From the NCBI GenBank assembly GCA_949825045.1, contig OX463816.1, positions 18,735,243 to 18,799,242 of the forward strand: a stretch of 64,000 nt of DNA, written 5' to 3'. This DNA is from Argyresthia goedartella. Lineage: Eukaryota > Arthropoda > Insecta > Lepidoptera > Argyresthiidae. The notes beneath the pieces are model-generated. The model saw nothing but the letters and a program-made list of their open reading frames with translations. It was not told where the DNA came from and searched no databases. A program made the translations under genes and the position numbers. Every line of letters starts with the position of its first letter. Position 1 is the stretch's first letter. Shown one piece after another: positions 31,822-43,500 of the stretch.

Positions 31822-32235
31822 TCACAAAATGCTGAACAGATAAGAGAGAACGTGCATATCACGACGAAGGCGGATCGGAAGCCACCCCAAATCCTTGCGA
31901 TACTGTGAGACATGGTCATACTTGCGCAGCCCGACGACAAACCGAATCCCGAGGTTTTGAAGTCGTTCGAGTTTGTTCAGTTGTTCTTCGTTCGCACTGT
32001 AAAGGTAGGAGGAGAGTTGGGAGTGAACAATTGATTCCAGGACTTTGGAGAGGATAGGCAGAATAGATATGGGACGGAAATCTTTAAAGGAGGCGGGATT
32101 GGACGTTTTGGGGAGGGGAATCACAAGTGCCAATTTCCACTGGCTGTGGTAGCAACATTGGTCAAGGGACACATTAATTATATGGTTGATGAGAGGTAAC
32201 AGCCTAGCAATGATAGTACATATTTCAGGATTTTA
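31822..32235 (-). pseudogene. Jockey-like LINE RT fragment
   Basis: The minus strand reads CPEICTIIARLLPL, QWKLALVIPLPK and RPISILPILSKVLESIVHSQL (RT N-terminal blocks). It then jumps to LNKLERLQNLGIRFVVGLRKYDHVS and LGWLPIRLRRDMHVLSYL (post-RT C-terminus). The catalytic core is deleted. It is a different family from the two LINE relics above. Confidence 0.8.
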
Positions 32236-33930
32236 AGTAAATCACCCCCCACCCATTAAATTAGAGGATGGAAGTTTGTATACGTTTTCCTATACAAATA
32301 GAATTTCATGCTAGAGGTCTGAAAATTATACAAGAACACAGACTTATTATTATAATATATTACAAATTAGAAAAGATGTGCTTATAAAACCATCCCTCTG
32401 AAACGGTTAGGGGTTCCCTATCTATGAAAAGAGAAGAAAGTTTTATTTAAGAGAAGACAGAGCAAGGTCGTGGATGTGAACTCGTCAGACGGACATTGCG
32501 CGTTTAGACTGCGACTCCCCTGGTGAGGTCCGGTAGCAGGAGCAGCAGTACACAACGGCCACTAAAGGGCCGCGAGGAGTCAGGAGCAACAGAGGGGTCT
32601 CAGGTCCAGTGCTGTGAGCAGGAGGGTAGGTAGGCGGGTGTACAGGTGGACCCTGCGGAGGACACAGCGTGAGGAGCGGAAAAGAATCCAGGATCCAGGG
32701 TTGACTGCAATGCTCCGAAAGGCTCGCCGAGGTGGAAGAGCTGTATAGGAACCTAGCTATTGGAGGCATTGCAGACGGAGTCGTAGCAGTAGGGATGGAG
32801 ATACACGAGACATTTACTAAATTACATACACAGAAAATAGAAAGGACTACGAGCCATAAAATGTTTACGTACCCAAGCGTAGGGGTCAGCAATTAATTAC
32901 AGCACATCAAGTAAAGGCCTTCTATTTACACAACACAAGTTATTATCACAATTATGTATGTTAACAATTATAAGGGACTAGCCCATCGCTGTAACTATGG
33001 CGTAATGAGGAGATAAAAATAAACTGACATAGAGGATATGTCTTAGCTATTCAGAGCTCAAGGAAGGAATGATTCAAAAACAATCGGAAGAGTTACCAGA
33101 CGAAATTACAGGCATGAATTCTGAACCTTTGCTTTTCAGAAGACTAGTCAGCCAGTAAGCTCGTTAATTGAAATAATAAGAAGTTTTACTACAATGTGTA
33201 TACTTAAATACGACTTAATAGTAAGTAGAACTTAATTTTAAGCAGACCATGTTACACCTCAACCCCTTAAAGTAGGGGATAGTGATCTCGTCAGGTTTCA
33301 GAATATTAGTATATAATATACGAATAATATTACTACACTTATGTACTTCGACAATTAGTACACAGACAAAAAAAAACTAAAACCTCAAATATTTACCCCC
33401 TACCTACCCTTAAAATTAGGGGATGGAAGTTTGTATGAGACTTCCGTAAAATTTGATGCTAGAAGTCTAAAAATTGATAAACGGCCTACTTGATTAAATT
33501 AATAAAACCCATATTTCAGAATTTTTAGTAAGTCTCTCCCCACGTTTAAAATTAGGGGATGGAATTAAGCGCGCACAAAACGCCTAATGTGTACTCGAAC
33601 ATCGGGCTGAGAATGTTGTCAAATCGCGAGTGTGGTGAATTATAGGTCAGTGATACGTTGTTGGGTATCCTATTCTATGCCACTGATCCCTAGACAACAA
33701 TTAGGTGGCTAGATGTCAGCTTGAACCGCAATCGTAGAGTCAAGTCGAAAACAGAAATGACAATACTAAATCCCGATTCCACAAGCATATATTACGAATC
33801 AGAAAAAGGCAAAAAAGTGGGCTATGAAAAAAGGCACCTTTGATGTGCAATAAATATACCCCAAAAAGAAAGACAAAATGAACAAAATAAAAAAATATTG
33901 TCCTAAGCAACGTACAAAAAGAAGTAAAAA
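32236..33930. other. Repeat-rich spacer
   Basis: Contains at least two related interspersed segments with TTAGGGGATGGAAGTTTGTAT (about 32262 with one difference, and about 33417), each followed by a similar ATGCTAGA(A/G)GTCT stretch, plus a third AAATTAGGGGATGG at 33548. Apart from the doubtful ORF at 32485-32892 no gene is visible. Confidence 0.5.
32485..32892 (-). CDS. Possible small secreted protein, unrecognised
   Basis: 135 residues starting MLTPTLGYVNILWLVVLSI: a hydrophobic segment of about 20 residues that could be a signal peptide, followed by Cys and a Ser/Pro-rich region (PPQGPPVHPPTYPPAHS). No family is recognised, and no splice or promoter evidence supports it. It lies among repeats, so chance or transposon origin is quite possible. 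Confidence 0.2.
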   Translation of the reverse strand: MLTPTLGYVNILWLVVLSIFCVCNLVNVSCISIPTATTPSAMPPIARFLYSSSTSASLSEHCSQPWILDSFPLLTLCPPQGPPVHPPTYPPAHSTGPETPLLLLTPRGPLVAVVYCCSCYRTSPGESQSKRAMSV

Positions 33931-34444
33931 CCCACCAAAAATATTTTCATTTCTTGTAAATGTTGCCAAGATTACTTTTTGCCAGTGCGAGCCATATGGT
34001 CTCGTCATATGGTAAGTCTACACCTTAGTCAAAATATGTAACTTGGCCGTTTCCCTACCGTCACATGGGATGGGCGTAAGGAGAAAAAATATTCACTGTT
34101 CGTTACTTTTATTTTATATAATAGTTCTTGTGGTAAAAATGAATGTTGTAAAAACGAAATCGTTTTGTTTTTTCGTACCTACAAGAACTATACTCGTTAC
34201 TACAAAAACGATTGCATAACAGAAAAGTAATGAACAGTGAATTATTTTTTCACCTTACACCCATGTGGCGGTAGCAAAACGGCCAAGTCACATATTTTGA
34301 CTGTGTAGAGTTTGTGAAGCTAGGGCTTGTGGAGTTAGGGCGTGTAGAGTTAGAGGCTTGGCTCTACATGAGATCTGATTACTTTTTGGCAGTGCGTCTT
34401 GGTCTCGTCTTGGCAACATCTTCCATGAAAATGTTTTTGGTGGG
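33931..34444. mobile_element. Foldback MITE interrupted by a second foldback MITE
   Basis: Outer ends CCCACCAAAAATATTTTCAT and ATGAAAATGTTTTTGGTGGG form about 40-bp imperfect terminal inverted repeats that include TGTTGCCAAG. Inside lies the element at 34017-34309. No coding capacity. Confidence 0.65.
34017..34309. mobile_element. Inner foldback MITE with about 115-bp inverted repeats
   Basis: Ends TCTACACCTTAGTCAAAATA and TATTTTGACTGTGTAGA. The two arms pair along nearly the whole 293 bp (ATTCACTGTTCGTTACTTTT against its mirror). Nested in 33931-34444. Confidence 0.8.
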
Positions 34445-35854
34445 ATAATACTTACTAGAACGTGCACCATCGAAATATAATACACGTATGTATATACTTA
34501 CATTAGATGATCCATGCTAGATAAAAATTGGAAATATCAGTCTGAAGATTCATACTGTAACAACTGAAATTGCCGATTACCCGAAGATGTCCATTGTGAA
34601 TCTACGTACTCTATAAATCCCAGTAAAGGAAACTTCACTGAAACCCGTAAATCTGGAAGACATAGATCTCACGGACATCAAGCTGCTTTCGTGAAGCTGA
34701 AAGTTAGTGAAAAGGTCATTATTTCAGTGAAAAGTGTCAGCATCTGGACCATTGGACTCTATATTACTCAACTTGTATTCTTGTGTATTCTAGCTTAAAA
34801 GCATATACCTAGACTAAGACATTAAGATTAAGAGCTCAAATTTCTCCTTCTTCAAAAGAGAACTTTGAACTTTAGGAGGGAATAGTTGCGTCAATCGAAC
34901 ATAGAGAAACCACTGTTTCAGCGAGTGCTACAGTACACAATTGATTGATTTCTGAGTCTTTCATAGGATGCAGAACCAATATAAAGGATCTATTGTTGTA
35001 AGGTCCCTACCATATGCTAGCCTCTAGTTATTACAGATAGTTTTAGACAATCGTTCTCCATGTGCACACATTATATTAATTAAAATAAATTAATGTTTGT
35101 TTTTGCAAACATATGTTTCCCTCCGCGAGACTTATCTAGCTATAGTAAAATAATGTTTAGATTGATAAAGTATTTAGGATAATAACAGTCATATTTTTGA
35201 TACATGATTCTCCTCAGTGTTAGAAATAAAAATAAAATACTACGATTTAACGTCGATTTTACCTCTCGGCTGTACTTTGACTACAAGAGAGACATTATAC
35301 GGTATTTGGCTGCTAGTCAAAATATATACTTTTTAGGAACTGTCAAAAATAAATAATTTTGGTCACGAGTTCAATGTAATACTAGCATGTGACGCCTTAG
35401 TCAAAAGCTGTCTTTTAAGCACAAATTTGAGTTTATAAAATACAACTGCTGGAAATATAAAATTATTGTCAAACGTTTTTGTTAAAATAGTTCAGCTTTA
35501 GACACGTTTTTAGATTTATGGGACTCCCTTTTCATTTGGGTATTTACAGGGTATTTACCCTAGTGAGATCGGGTTTAAGGTTATAAAATCAGATAAAGGG
35601 GTATGCGTCCACTTTTTACTTCGAAGCTCTAAACATAATACTGTTATCCATTATTTAGTAAACATCGGCACATTATTTCGGCGTGCTGACGCGGTGCCTT
35701 GAATAATAGGCATTTTTATGTAATGAGGGGAGAGGGGAGGAGGGGGGGGGGGGAGAAGGTTAGGGACTTTTATAAAATTTACGCTAAAACGTAGACAGCC
35801 AGAAATGGAACCTCAGACACTGCGTTCAGAAAATCCCTTATTGTGCCTTGTATA
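34445..35854. other. Spacer with a G-rich tract
   Basis: AT-rich sequence without recognisable genes. At 35725-35757 a purine tract (GAGGGGAGAGGGGAGGA then a run of twelve or more G) could form a G-quadruplex. Confidence 0.5.
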
Positions 35855-36117
35855 TGTCACCGTAAGATAGTCAAAACCGTTAGTTGATAAACTTACGCAT
35901 TAGTTGATCAACTATTGACAGATAGTAAACCAGACCGACAGAGTTTAGAATTTACCTTTCTTTTGTTCTTACATATCAATCTAACACGAAGACTATTCGG
36001 GGGCTTCGCTGTGTTCGCACCCTCTAGTCTTCACCTAAGCTAGCGCAGTGTTTGCCCTGGTATTTCGTTTGCAATTCAAGTTTAAACCAGTTTACTTTTT
36101 AACGGTTTTAACTAGAG
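35855..36117. mobile_element. Diverged copy of the TGTCACCGTA MITE
   Basis: Starts TGTCACCGTAAGATAGTCAA like the element at 60305-60646 and carries the same inner block (AACACGAAGACTATTCGGGGGCTTCGCTG, then CTTCACCTAAGC). Its right end (AACGGTTTTAACT) is decayed. Confidence 0.65.
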
Positions 36118-37244
36118 ACGGGCCGAAAGTTGTTTTGTTTTAACGGAATACGAAGCTCGGCCGATAATTCGGTTAAAATAAAAAAATCGGCCGAACTTCG
36201 GTTTAATTTCGCCGCGATTTCTCGAGAGCGCCACGTCTTGACTTGTTTACGCACTTACATGAATTGTCGAAATGTATTGATGCACCTCGCCCGCATTCCG
36301 CGCTCCCCATTTACACCAAAAACTGCCTCTAGTAAATTTCAAATACGAGTAGATTCTAATTTCTTAATGTTTAGTTTTTGAACTCAAATATGATTTAATA
36401 AAAATTTAGATTGTTTAACTTAATTTAATGAGTGATTGCCGCTACAAGTTTTTTTTTTCGTTTATTTATAGTTATGCATTTAAATTACGCAGTAGTTAGG
36501 CATACTATTTTTTTAAAAATACAAAGTTTATTTTGTTAAATTCAGACAAAAATGTATGTAACTAATTTAATTCCACTTCTTCGCGATCCTTAAATCTCGT
36601 ATCGCCTCCTTTTGAACTCGATTACGGGAATCTAAAAGACGAATTTTGACGAATATTGCCAGTTGTCTAAAAATTTAACTGTGCATCACCTTGGGAACCA
36701 AAAGTAAGGTTTAATATTGTTGTTTAATTTATTTTATTTTAGCCTAAATAATTGTATACAATATATAACTATTTTATAACTATGGGTCATATTGCCTGAA
36801 AAAAAAACTATTATTATTATTACTATTATTAAAATACCATACAACGCCTGGAGAAATAGTATACCTAGTAATTTTCAATAAAATATGTAAAAGAGGTCTA
36901 AGACCGTAGTTTGGTGCGGGACAATTACCTAAATACACTTGTTCGTGCCTGTAGGTGATTGGTGTGGAAGGAGAGGATGGAGGCATGGCGAGCGTGCGGA
37001 CGTGTTATAAGATTTCGATTTCATAATGCGAGTCTGCTCGAGCGACCAAGCAGCCAATCCTGCAGAGATGCGGTTGAAGCATAAGGCTGATTGTGGCTCC
37101 AACGTCTATTGTCATGAATAAAAAAGAATAAGAAAAAAAAAACAAAATGGCGCTTATGTCACGGGCTTAGCTATTTTATTTTGTAGAAGTTTTTTTTGTA
37201 AAATTAGTGTTCTTGAGTATAGTTTTCTTCTATTTAATAATGAT
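36118..37244. other. Upstream flank of the USP gene
   Basis: Includes a GGCCGA-rich low-complexity stretch near 36118-36200. No core promoter could be assigned. The transcription start and any 5' UTR intron are not determinable from sequence alone. Confidence 0.4.
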
Positions 37245-37580
37245 ATGTCGTCTACTACCTTAGCCTCTGTTTTAAAATCGTGTTCGGAAGGTGAACTCAT
37301 CAATGAAGCCTCAGAAACTACTATGACACCCAAGCAACTGGAAGGATCCCGATTGAAGCGTACTTTTACATTACCCCGTAATCCTTTTGGTACCACAAAG
37401 CCTAATACTACTAAGAGTAAAAGTAATACTATAGATAACAAGTCATCTAGTGCAAGTTCCGTGACTGTAGAACCGCCAAAAGACGAAGGTGTATTTGAAA
37501 GGAAGTTGTTCAGAAGACCGTCGTGGAAGAGGTTTTTGAACACAATAGCTCATCATATGAGTACAGTAAATGTTCCCGGG
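37245..37580 (+). CDS. USP exon 1
   Basis: 112 codons, phase 0 out. Start [10 protein letters not shown] chosen; an earlier ATG at 37240 is in another frame. A basic, Ser/Thr-rich N-terminus ends [19 protein letters not shown]. Donor GGG|GTGAGT. Confidence 0.8.
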
Positions 37581-40500
37581 GTGAGTAGTGTTTCTTGTTC
37601 TTCCCCAAAAATAGATTTAATTTGATGACCACAGCTGACAGCGGATTATAATTGCAGGTGAAATCTGGGCCAGCGATTTTGAATGGGGACAGAGTACCCA
37701 GTTGTGGGGAGCCGCCTTGGCCTCCAGGCTCGACCCCAGCAGCCACAGGAATCAAGAATCACGGTAACACCTGCTACATGAACGCAGTCATACAGTGCCT
37801 TTCACACACAGATGTTATTGCAGAGTATTTTGTGTTAGATCATTATAAGGTAAATTATACTCATTACAAATTGTTGGAATTACTAACAACCTGTTTAAAT
37901 AAGTCACAACAAGCTCTTTTCGACAGATTAATTTGTCATTTTACATACAAAAATTATGATTTAAATGCTTAATAGGGCGCTCAAGCCCTGGTTATGGTTA
38001 TGAGGTATCGCAATTTTGAACCTCATGCCATTGTAATAAAATCTAAAACCCATAATGGAAAATGGCACCTTCTGGTGCCACCCTGGCTTAGACTTCTAGA
38101 AACACACCCTTACTCTATTTACTTTTTGTAAAGTGTAATTTTCTTGGTTTTTAGATGGATTTGCAAAAGAGAAATAAAATAAATTCAAAAAAGTATGGCA
38201 CCCGTGGTGAGGTAACAGAGCAACTGGCAGTGTTGTTGAAAGCTCTTTGGGCTTGTCGGTACAGTCCCGACATGAGTACTGCTTTCAAGGTAAACTAAAG
38301 TTTTAAAGCTACACCTATTCCTTTGTCATAAACTGAAGCCCGGAAGATTAAATTATCTAATACCATATTTTTCAATGGAATTTCAATCTGTTTTTTTTTT
38401 GTAAAAGAGATACACTTACACAATCATTTGTTATTTAAAAAATCTGTGTGTATAGTTTGTCTAGGTACAAGCTGCCCTAAAAAAAATGTCATAATCAAAA
38501 TTCTGACTTTAAAAATTAAGGTATCTCTGCATCGCTACAAAGTTATGTCAGTCGGATTTTCCGTTTAAGAATTTTTCGAGAACATTATTAATGAGTATAT
38601 TAATTTAAAGTCAATAGTAATTGCATGTTATTGTAAATAATATTAATTACTTATGATAAGTCACTCATTGCTCATTGTTTTTTTGTATCGCGACTCCCGT
38701 ATGATTCACAATTTTTTACGTCGCAGGACACCATTTTAGTATGTGCTACAGATATGTCCATCAGTCTGAGCGCGACTGAGTGAAAACAGTTCACCCTACC
38801 AGTTTTGGTACTGATTTTGTGGCCACACTTTCAAGTGCCTTATTCCATGTCCTTACTATTTAAGTCTGAGATTTTAATACTTCAAATCCTATGAAACATA
38901 TTATTATGTGTCGTTTACAGGTTATATTCAGAAAATTGTCTATAACATGTCTCGTAACTACTGTCTTAAGCCATCATTATGTAATGTGCGTCTTTTGTCA
39001 TAAACCAGAGTGCAGTGGATCGCCACGGAACTCAGTACCGAGGGAACAGCCAACATGACGCACAAGAGTTTCTCTTCTGGCTTCTCGATAAAGTTCATGA
39101 AGATTTGAATACTGCAACTAAGAAGAAATACAAAACAATAAAGGTTTGTTATTTCAATGTTGAATTGAAGAAGCAATGTGACACAGGTGTTACATATGAA
39201 CAGACATGCAGATAAATGTGTATTTATCTTTGTTTTGTTGTGCTATGAAAGTTAGGAAAAGGTCAGTACCTACCTGATAACATTATGTCTTTTCAAATGA
39301 GATAGCAAAACTGCATACTATTTTGCAAAGAATTTCTAAAGTAAACTTATAAGTGTCAGGACAATTAGATTAGTATAAATATAAGGGTCAAAATCCATAT
39401 TGTGTGATAATTATGTATATTGACTGGCGATTATTCATAATATCCATTAACTTGGTGACACTAAGAAATAAAGCAGAATTACTCACATTACCCGGTCATT
39501 ATGTTTAATCTCCATTATTCTCCAGTATGATTAGGTTAAAGTACCTGTAAGAAACAACCAAAGAGAAGAATGCATGATAATTTTTAGGCTCCTCTCCCTT
39601 TCTTCTGTTAAGTTTAACTTTTTTATAAGCATTTCCTATAGCTTATATTACGAAATGGTTTACTTTAAACTCATAAAGTTACGTTGCTCTGTTAGTCCTC
39701 TATATACCGGTGAAGAGCCTTTTTCAACATTTTAAACATATTCCTCTAAAATTAAGTTGAAGGTGAAATTCTACGAAGTTCCGCTGACGGCGTGCCTAGC
39801 TTTAAGTATGTCTTATATTGGTTTTGATGTCACAGAATACCCGCGGGAAGTCAGACGAAGTAGTGGCAGCCGAGACGTTGGCCAACCATTCCAGAAGAAA
39901 CAGCTCCTTTGTCCAGACTGTGTTCCAAGCCCAATATAGGTAATGTCGCATTCTCGTCTAACTATAATCATCTCATATAATAATTTCAAAAGCAAACCAA
40001 AAATCCTACCTAGTGATACGCACACATTTGTTTGCCAAGCCAGCGGCTCCCGACGTTGGTTAGACCATTGCATAGTGACGACTGCGGCGAAAAGGTTGTT
40101 TATAAATGCGTCAGTGTTGTATGGGGTATACCTATCTGATCACTATCCTATTGTTTTTGAATGTGATATCACTGTGATAAATCAAAAATTAACTACTTCC
40201 TATGTGTACTGCGATAAAGTGAGATGGGGAGAAAGAGATAAGAATCAAATTGCGAAATATTATGAATATTGTAACGACATGCTAAAGGTAATCGATTTCC
40301 CCCCAGAATGCACTGAATGTTCTGTTAAATTGTGTCACAATACTTATCATTGTACATTGTTGAATAATATGTATAATAGTGTGATAAATATTCTCAGAGA
40401 GGGTGCGAAATGTACGTACATAGGTAGGGATATGGTGAGGAGTCATAGGTATATAACAGGCTGGAATAAACATGTCAGTGACGCACACGGGGAGGCCCGG

Positions 40501-43500
40501 CTATGCTATCAGATGTGGTTATTGTGTGGTAAAACTACATCTGGGAGTGTTTTTCGTCAAATGTGTGAGTCCAGAAAACATTTTAAAGCTAAATTAAAGT
40601 TCTGTTTAAATAATGAGCAACAAATTAAGATGGATATGCTTGCAAAAACACACTCAGAAAAATTGTTTGGAAAGTTTTGGAAGTCGACCAATAAACTAAA
40701 TGCAAAGACGGGTCTGCCCGTGAGCGTGGCTGGATTGAATGAGCCTACTGCCATAGCGAACTTGTTTCGACAGCACTTTACTGTGAAATCACTGTTGCCA
40801 CGCGAGCAACGCGTGACCGAGGCTGAGACCAGTGGCGGGGGGACACCCACCATGTTTAACGCTAAACAAGTGGAAGCCATCATTAGAGGCATGGTAAGAG
40901 GTAAGTCTCCGGGTCATGATGGTCTCAGCATCGAGCACCTTAAGCTGGCGGGACCCCACTTACCAAGAGTCCTCTCCTTATTTTTTAACTTATGTGTTAG
41001 TCATAGTTATCTGCCACAGGCCTTGATGCATACTGTTGTCGTACCGATCATAAAGAGTAAGACTGGGGACGCCTCTGACGTGTCCAATTACAGGCCTATA
41101 TCCCTGGCTACAGTTGTTGCAAAGGTATTGGACAGTTTGCTTGACAAGCAGTTGGCTGAACATGTACAACTCCACGACGCTCAATTCGGCTTTAGGCCGG
41201 GACTGTCGACGGAGAGCGCCATACTGTGCCTCAAGCAAACTGTCCAGTACTATACCATTAGGAAAACGCCGGTGTTCGCCTGCTTTTTGGATCTGTCAAA
41301 GGCGTTCGATCTTGTGTCGTATGACGTAATATGGGGTAAGCTGCGTGAGGATACAACGGTGCCGTCTGACATTGTATCATTATTTAGGTACTGGTATGAT
41401 CATCAGAGGAACAGCGTACGATGGGCTAGCGCTTACTCGGAAGAGTATGGGCTGGAGTGCGGGGTGAGGCAGGGGGGGTTGAGCTCACCGCGGCTCTTCA
41501 ACCTATATATGAACCGACTGATCGGTGAGCTCAGCGGCGCCAATGTTGGTTGTCATATTGATGGTGTTTGTATGAACAACATCAGTTATGCCGATGACAT
41601 GGTGCTGCTGAGCCCGTCGGTTAGTGCTCTTAGGAAGCTCCTGGCAATGTGTGAGTCCTATGCGGTGGCCCATGGGCTCAGGTATAATGCAAAGAAGAGT
41701 GAGCTTATGGTTTTTAAATCAGGCTCTAAAACCTACCATAATCTGCCTGAAGTCTCACTCTGTGGCACTCCTCTATGTAGGGTACAGAAGTTCAAATACC
41801 TGGGCCACTGGGTCACTGATGATCTTAAAGATAATATGGACATTGAGAGGGAACGCAGGTCGCTGGCTGTCCGCTGTAATATGCTGGCCCGAAGGTTCGC
41901 TAGGTGTACGAAAGCAGTTAAAATCACGCTTTTTAAAGCATACTGTCAGTCATTTTACACCTGCAGCCTTTGGGTTGACTTTAAGCAGCGGGCATATAGC
42001 GACCTGCGGGTCCAGTATAATAACGCTTTCAGGGTTCTGCTGCGGCTGCCGCGGTTCTGCAGTGCCTCTGGCATGTTTGCGGAGGCGCGTACGGATGACT
42101 TTTACGCTATAATGAGAAAACGAAGCGCATCCATGCTGGCTCGCCTCCGCGGCAGCACCAACAGAATCCTGAGCGTATTTATAGACCGGTGGGACTCCCC
42201 AATGTTGAGTCGTTGGGTGCAGCTCCACACTACGAGATGAGATGCTCGCGTGTGTGTGTATTTTATTTTAATTTTATGTTTGTTACTAACTCTAGACTTT
42301 AAGATATTGTTACTAACACTATGGACTAAACGGTCTGAAATAAATGAATATTGAAAAAATTATCCCAGTGCTGTGGTTGAAATGATGAATGTAGACTACC
42401 TAACTGACTAGTCGGCTCCACTCTGATTGTTGTTCGAAACTGTGAAATGATCATCTAATATTATAAATGTGAAAGTAGCGATGTTAAGATGTTTGAATTT
42501 TGGGTGTTTGTGCCTCAATCACACTTAAAGGCTGAACGGATTTGAATGAAATTCAGCACAGAGATAGTTTATGAGTTAGATTAACACATAGGATACTTTT
42601 TATCAGACTGCACCAGAAGGACGGTAACGTTATCTCGGTAAATGATAATTCCTAGGAATGCTAGCATCAGCTAGAGTACCCATAATTCTCGTATACCTAC
42701 TGGTATGTCTCGTATACATTGTACGCGTGAATGCCGGCGTCACGCACAAACCTCCATGGTATTTGTGATGTAAATAATATGTGTTTAAGACTGTTACCCT
42801 GGTTTGATAAAACAAATCTACAACTTATAGACAGTGATGGAAAACATCGTGAGGAAACCTTCATTACTCTATAGCTGCGGCGATCCGCTTGCCCCCTGTC
42901 ACGCAGAATGTAGTATTGAATAAATGGCTAAAAGTCGGCACAATTGTGTCAATGCCACCCCGTATGGGAAAAGGCTTCACTCGTTATTTTTTGTTATTGT
43001 TGCCAAAAGTCTATACATGTATGGAAGTTACACACACACACCCATATTATTATTTTGTTATTATATGTGTATTGTCGATTTGGCTCGTTCTGTGATGGCA
43101 CAATTACTTAATGGAAATAAATATTTTAGGTCAGCATTGACATGCGCCAAGTGTGAGCGTACCTCGTGTACATTCGACCCCTTCCACTGTGTGAGTGTGC
43201 AGTTGCCGCCGCGACAGCCCAATGCGCAGCCCTCCCCGTTACCTGTTAATGTAAGTACAAATATGTATACTAACCCACAAAGTTAACTTAGCCCCGCGAG
43301 GAATGTGTTTCCTCTCCCTCTCTCGCTCGCTCTCGCCCTCGACGCGACAGTAGGACAGCGACGGACGCTACGACATCATCAGAGCGAGGTAATTGCCGAG
43401 TAGTACTTGGGGTAAGGGGCGGTGCTCCCTTTTCTCGAAACCAATCAGGGCTTTTGGCGAACCCCCTTAACTTGTTTCTGGATGAGGCTAGAAGAATTTT

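Noticed and set aside
36130..36381. 83-residue frame upstream of the USP
   Set aside because: Spans low-complexity GGCCGA-rich sequence; no domain or splice context.
39757..39939. 60-residue frame over USP exon 5
   Set aside because: Wrong frame; the spliced frame beginning NTRGKSDEV matches the USP family.
39937..39950. Fusion of USP exon 5 to the LINE ORF by intron retention
   Set aside because: The USP frame meets TAA at the donor itself, so no fusion protein is possible.
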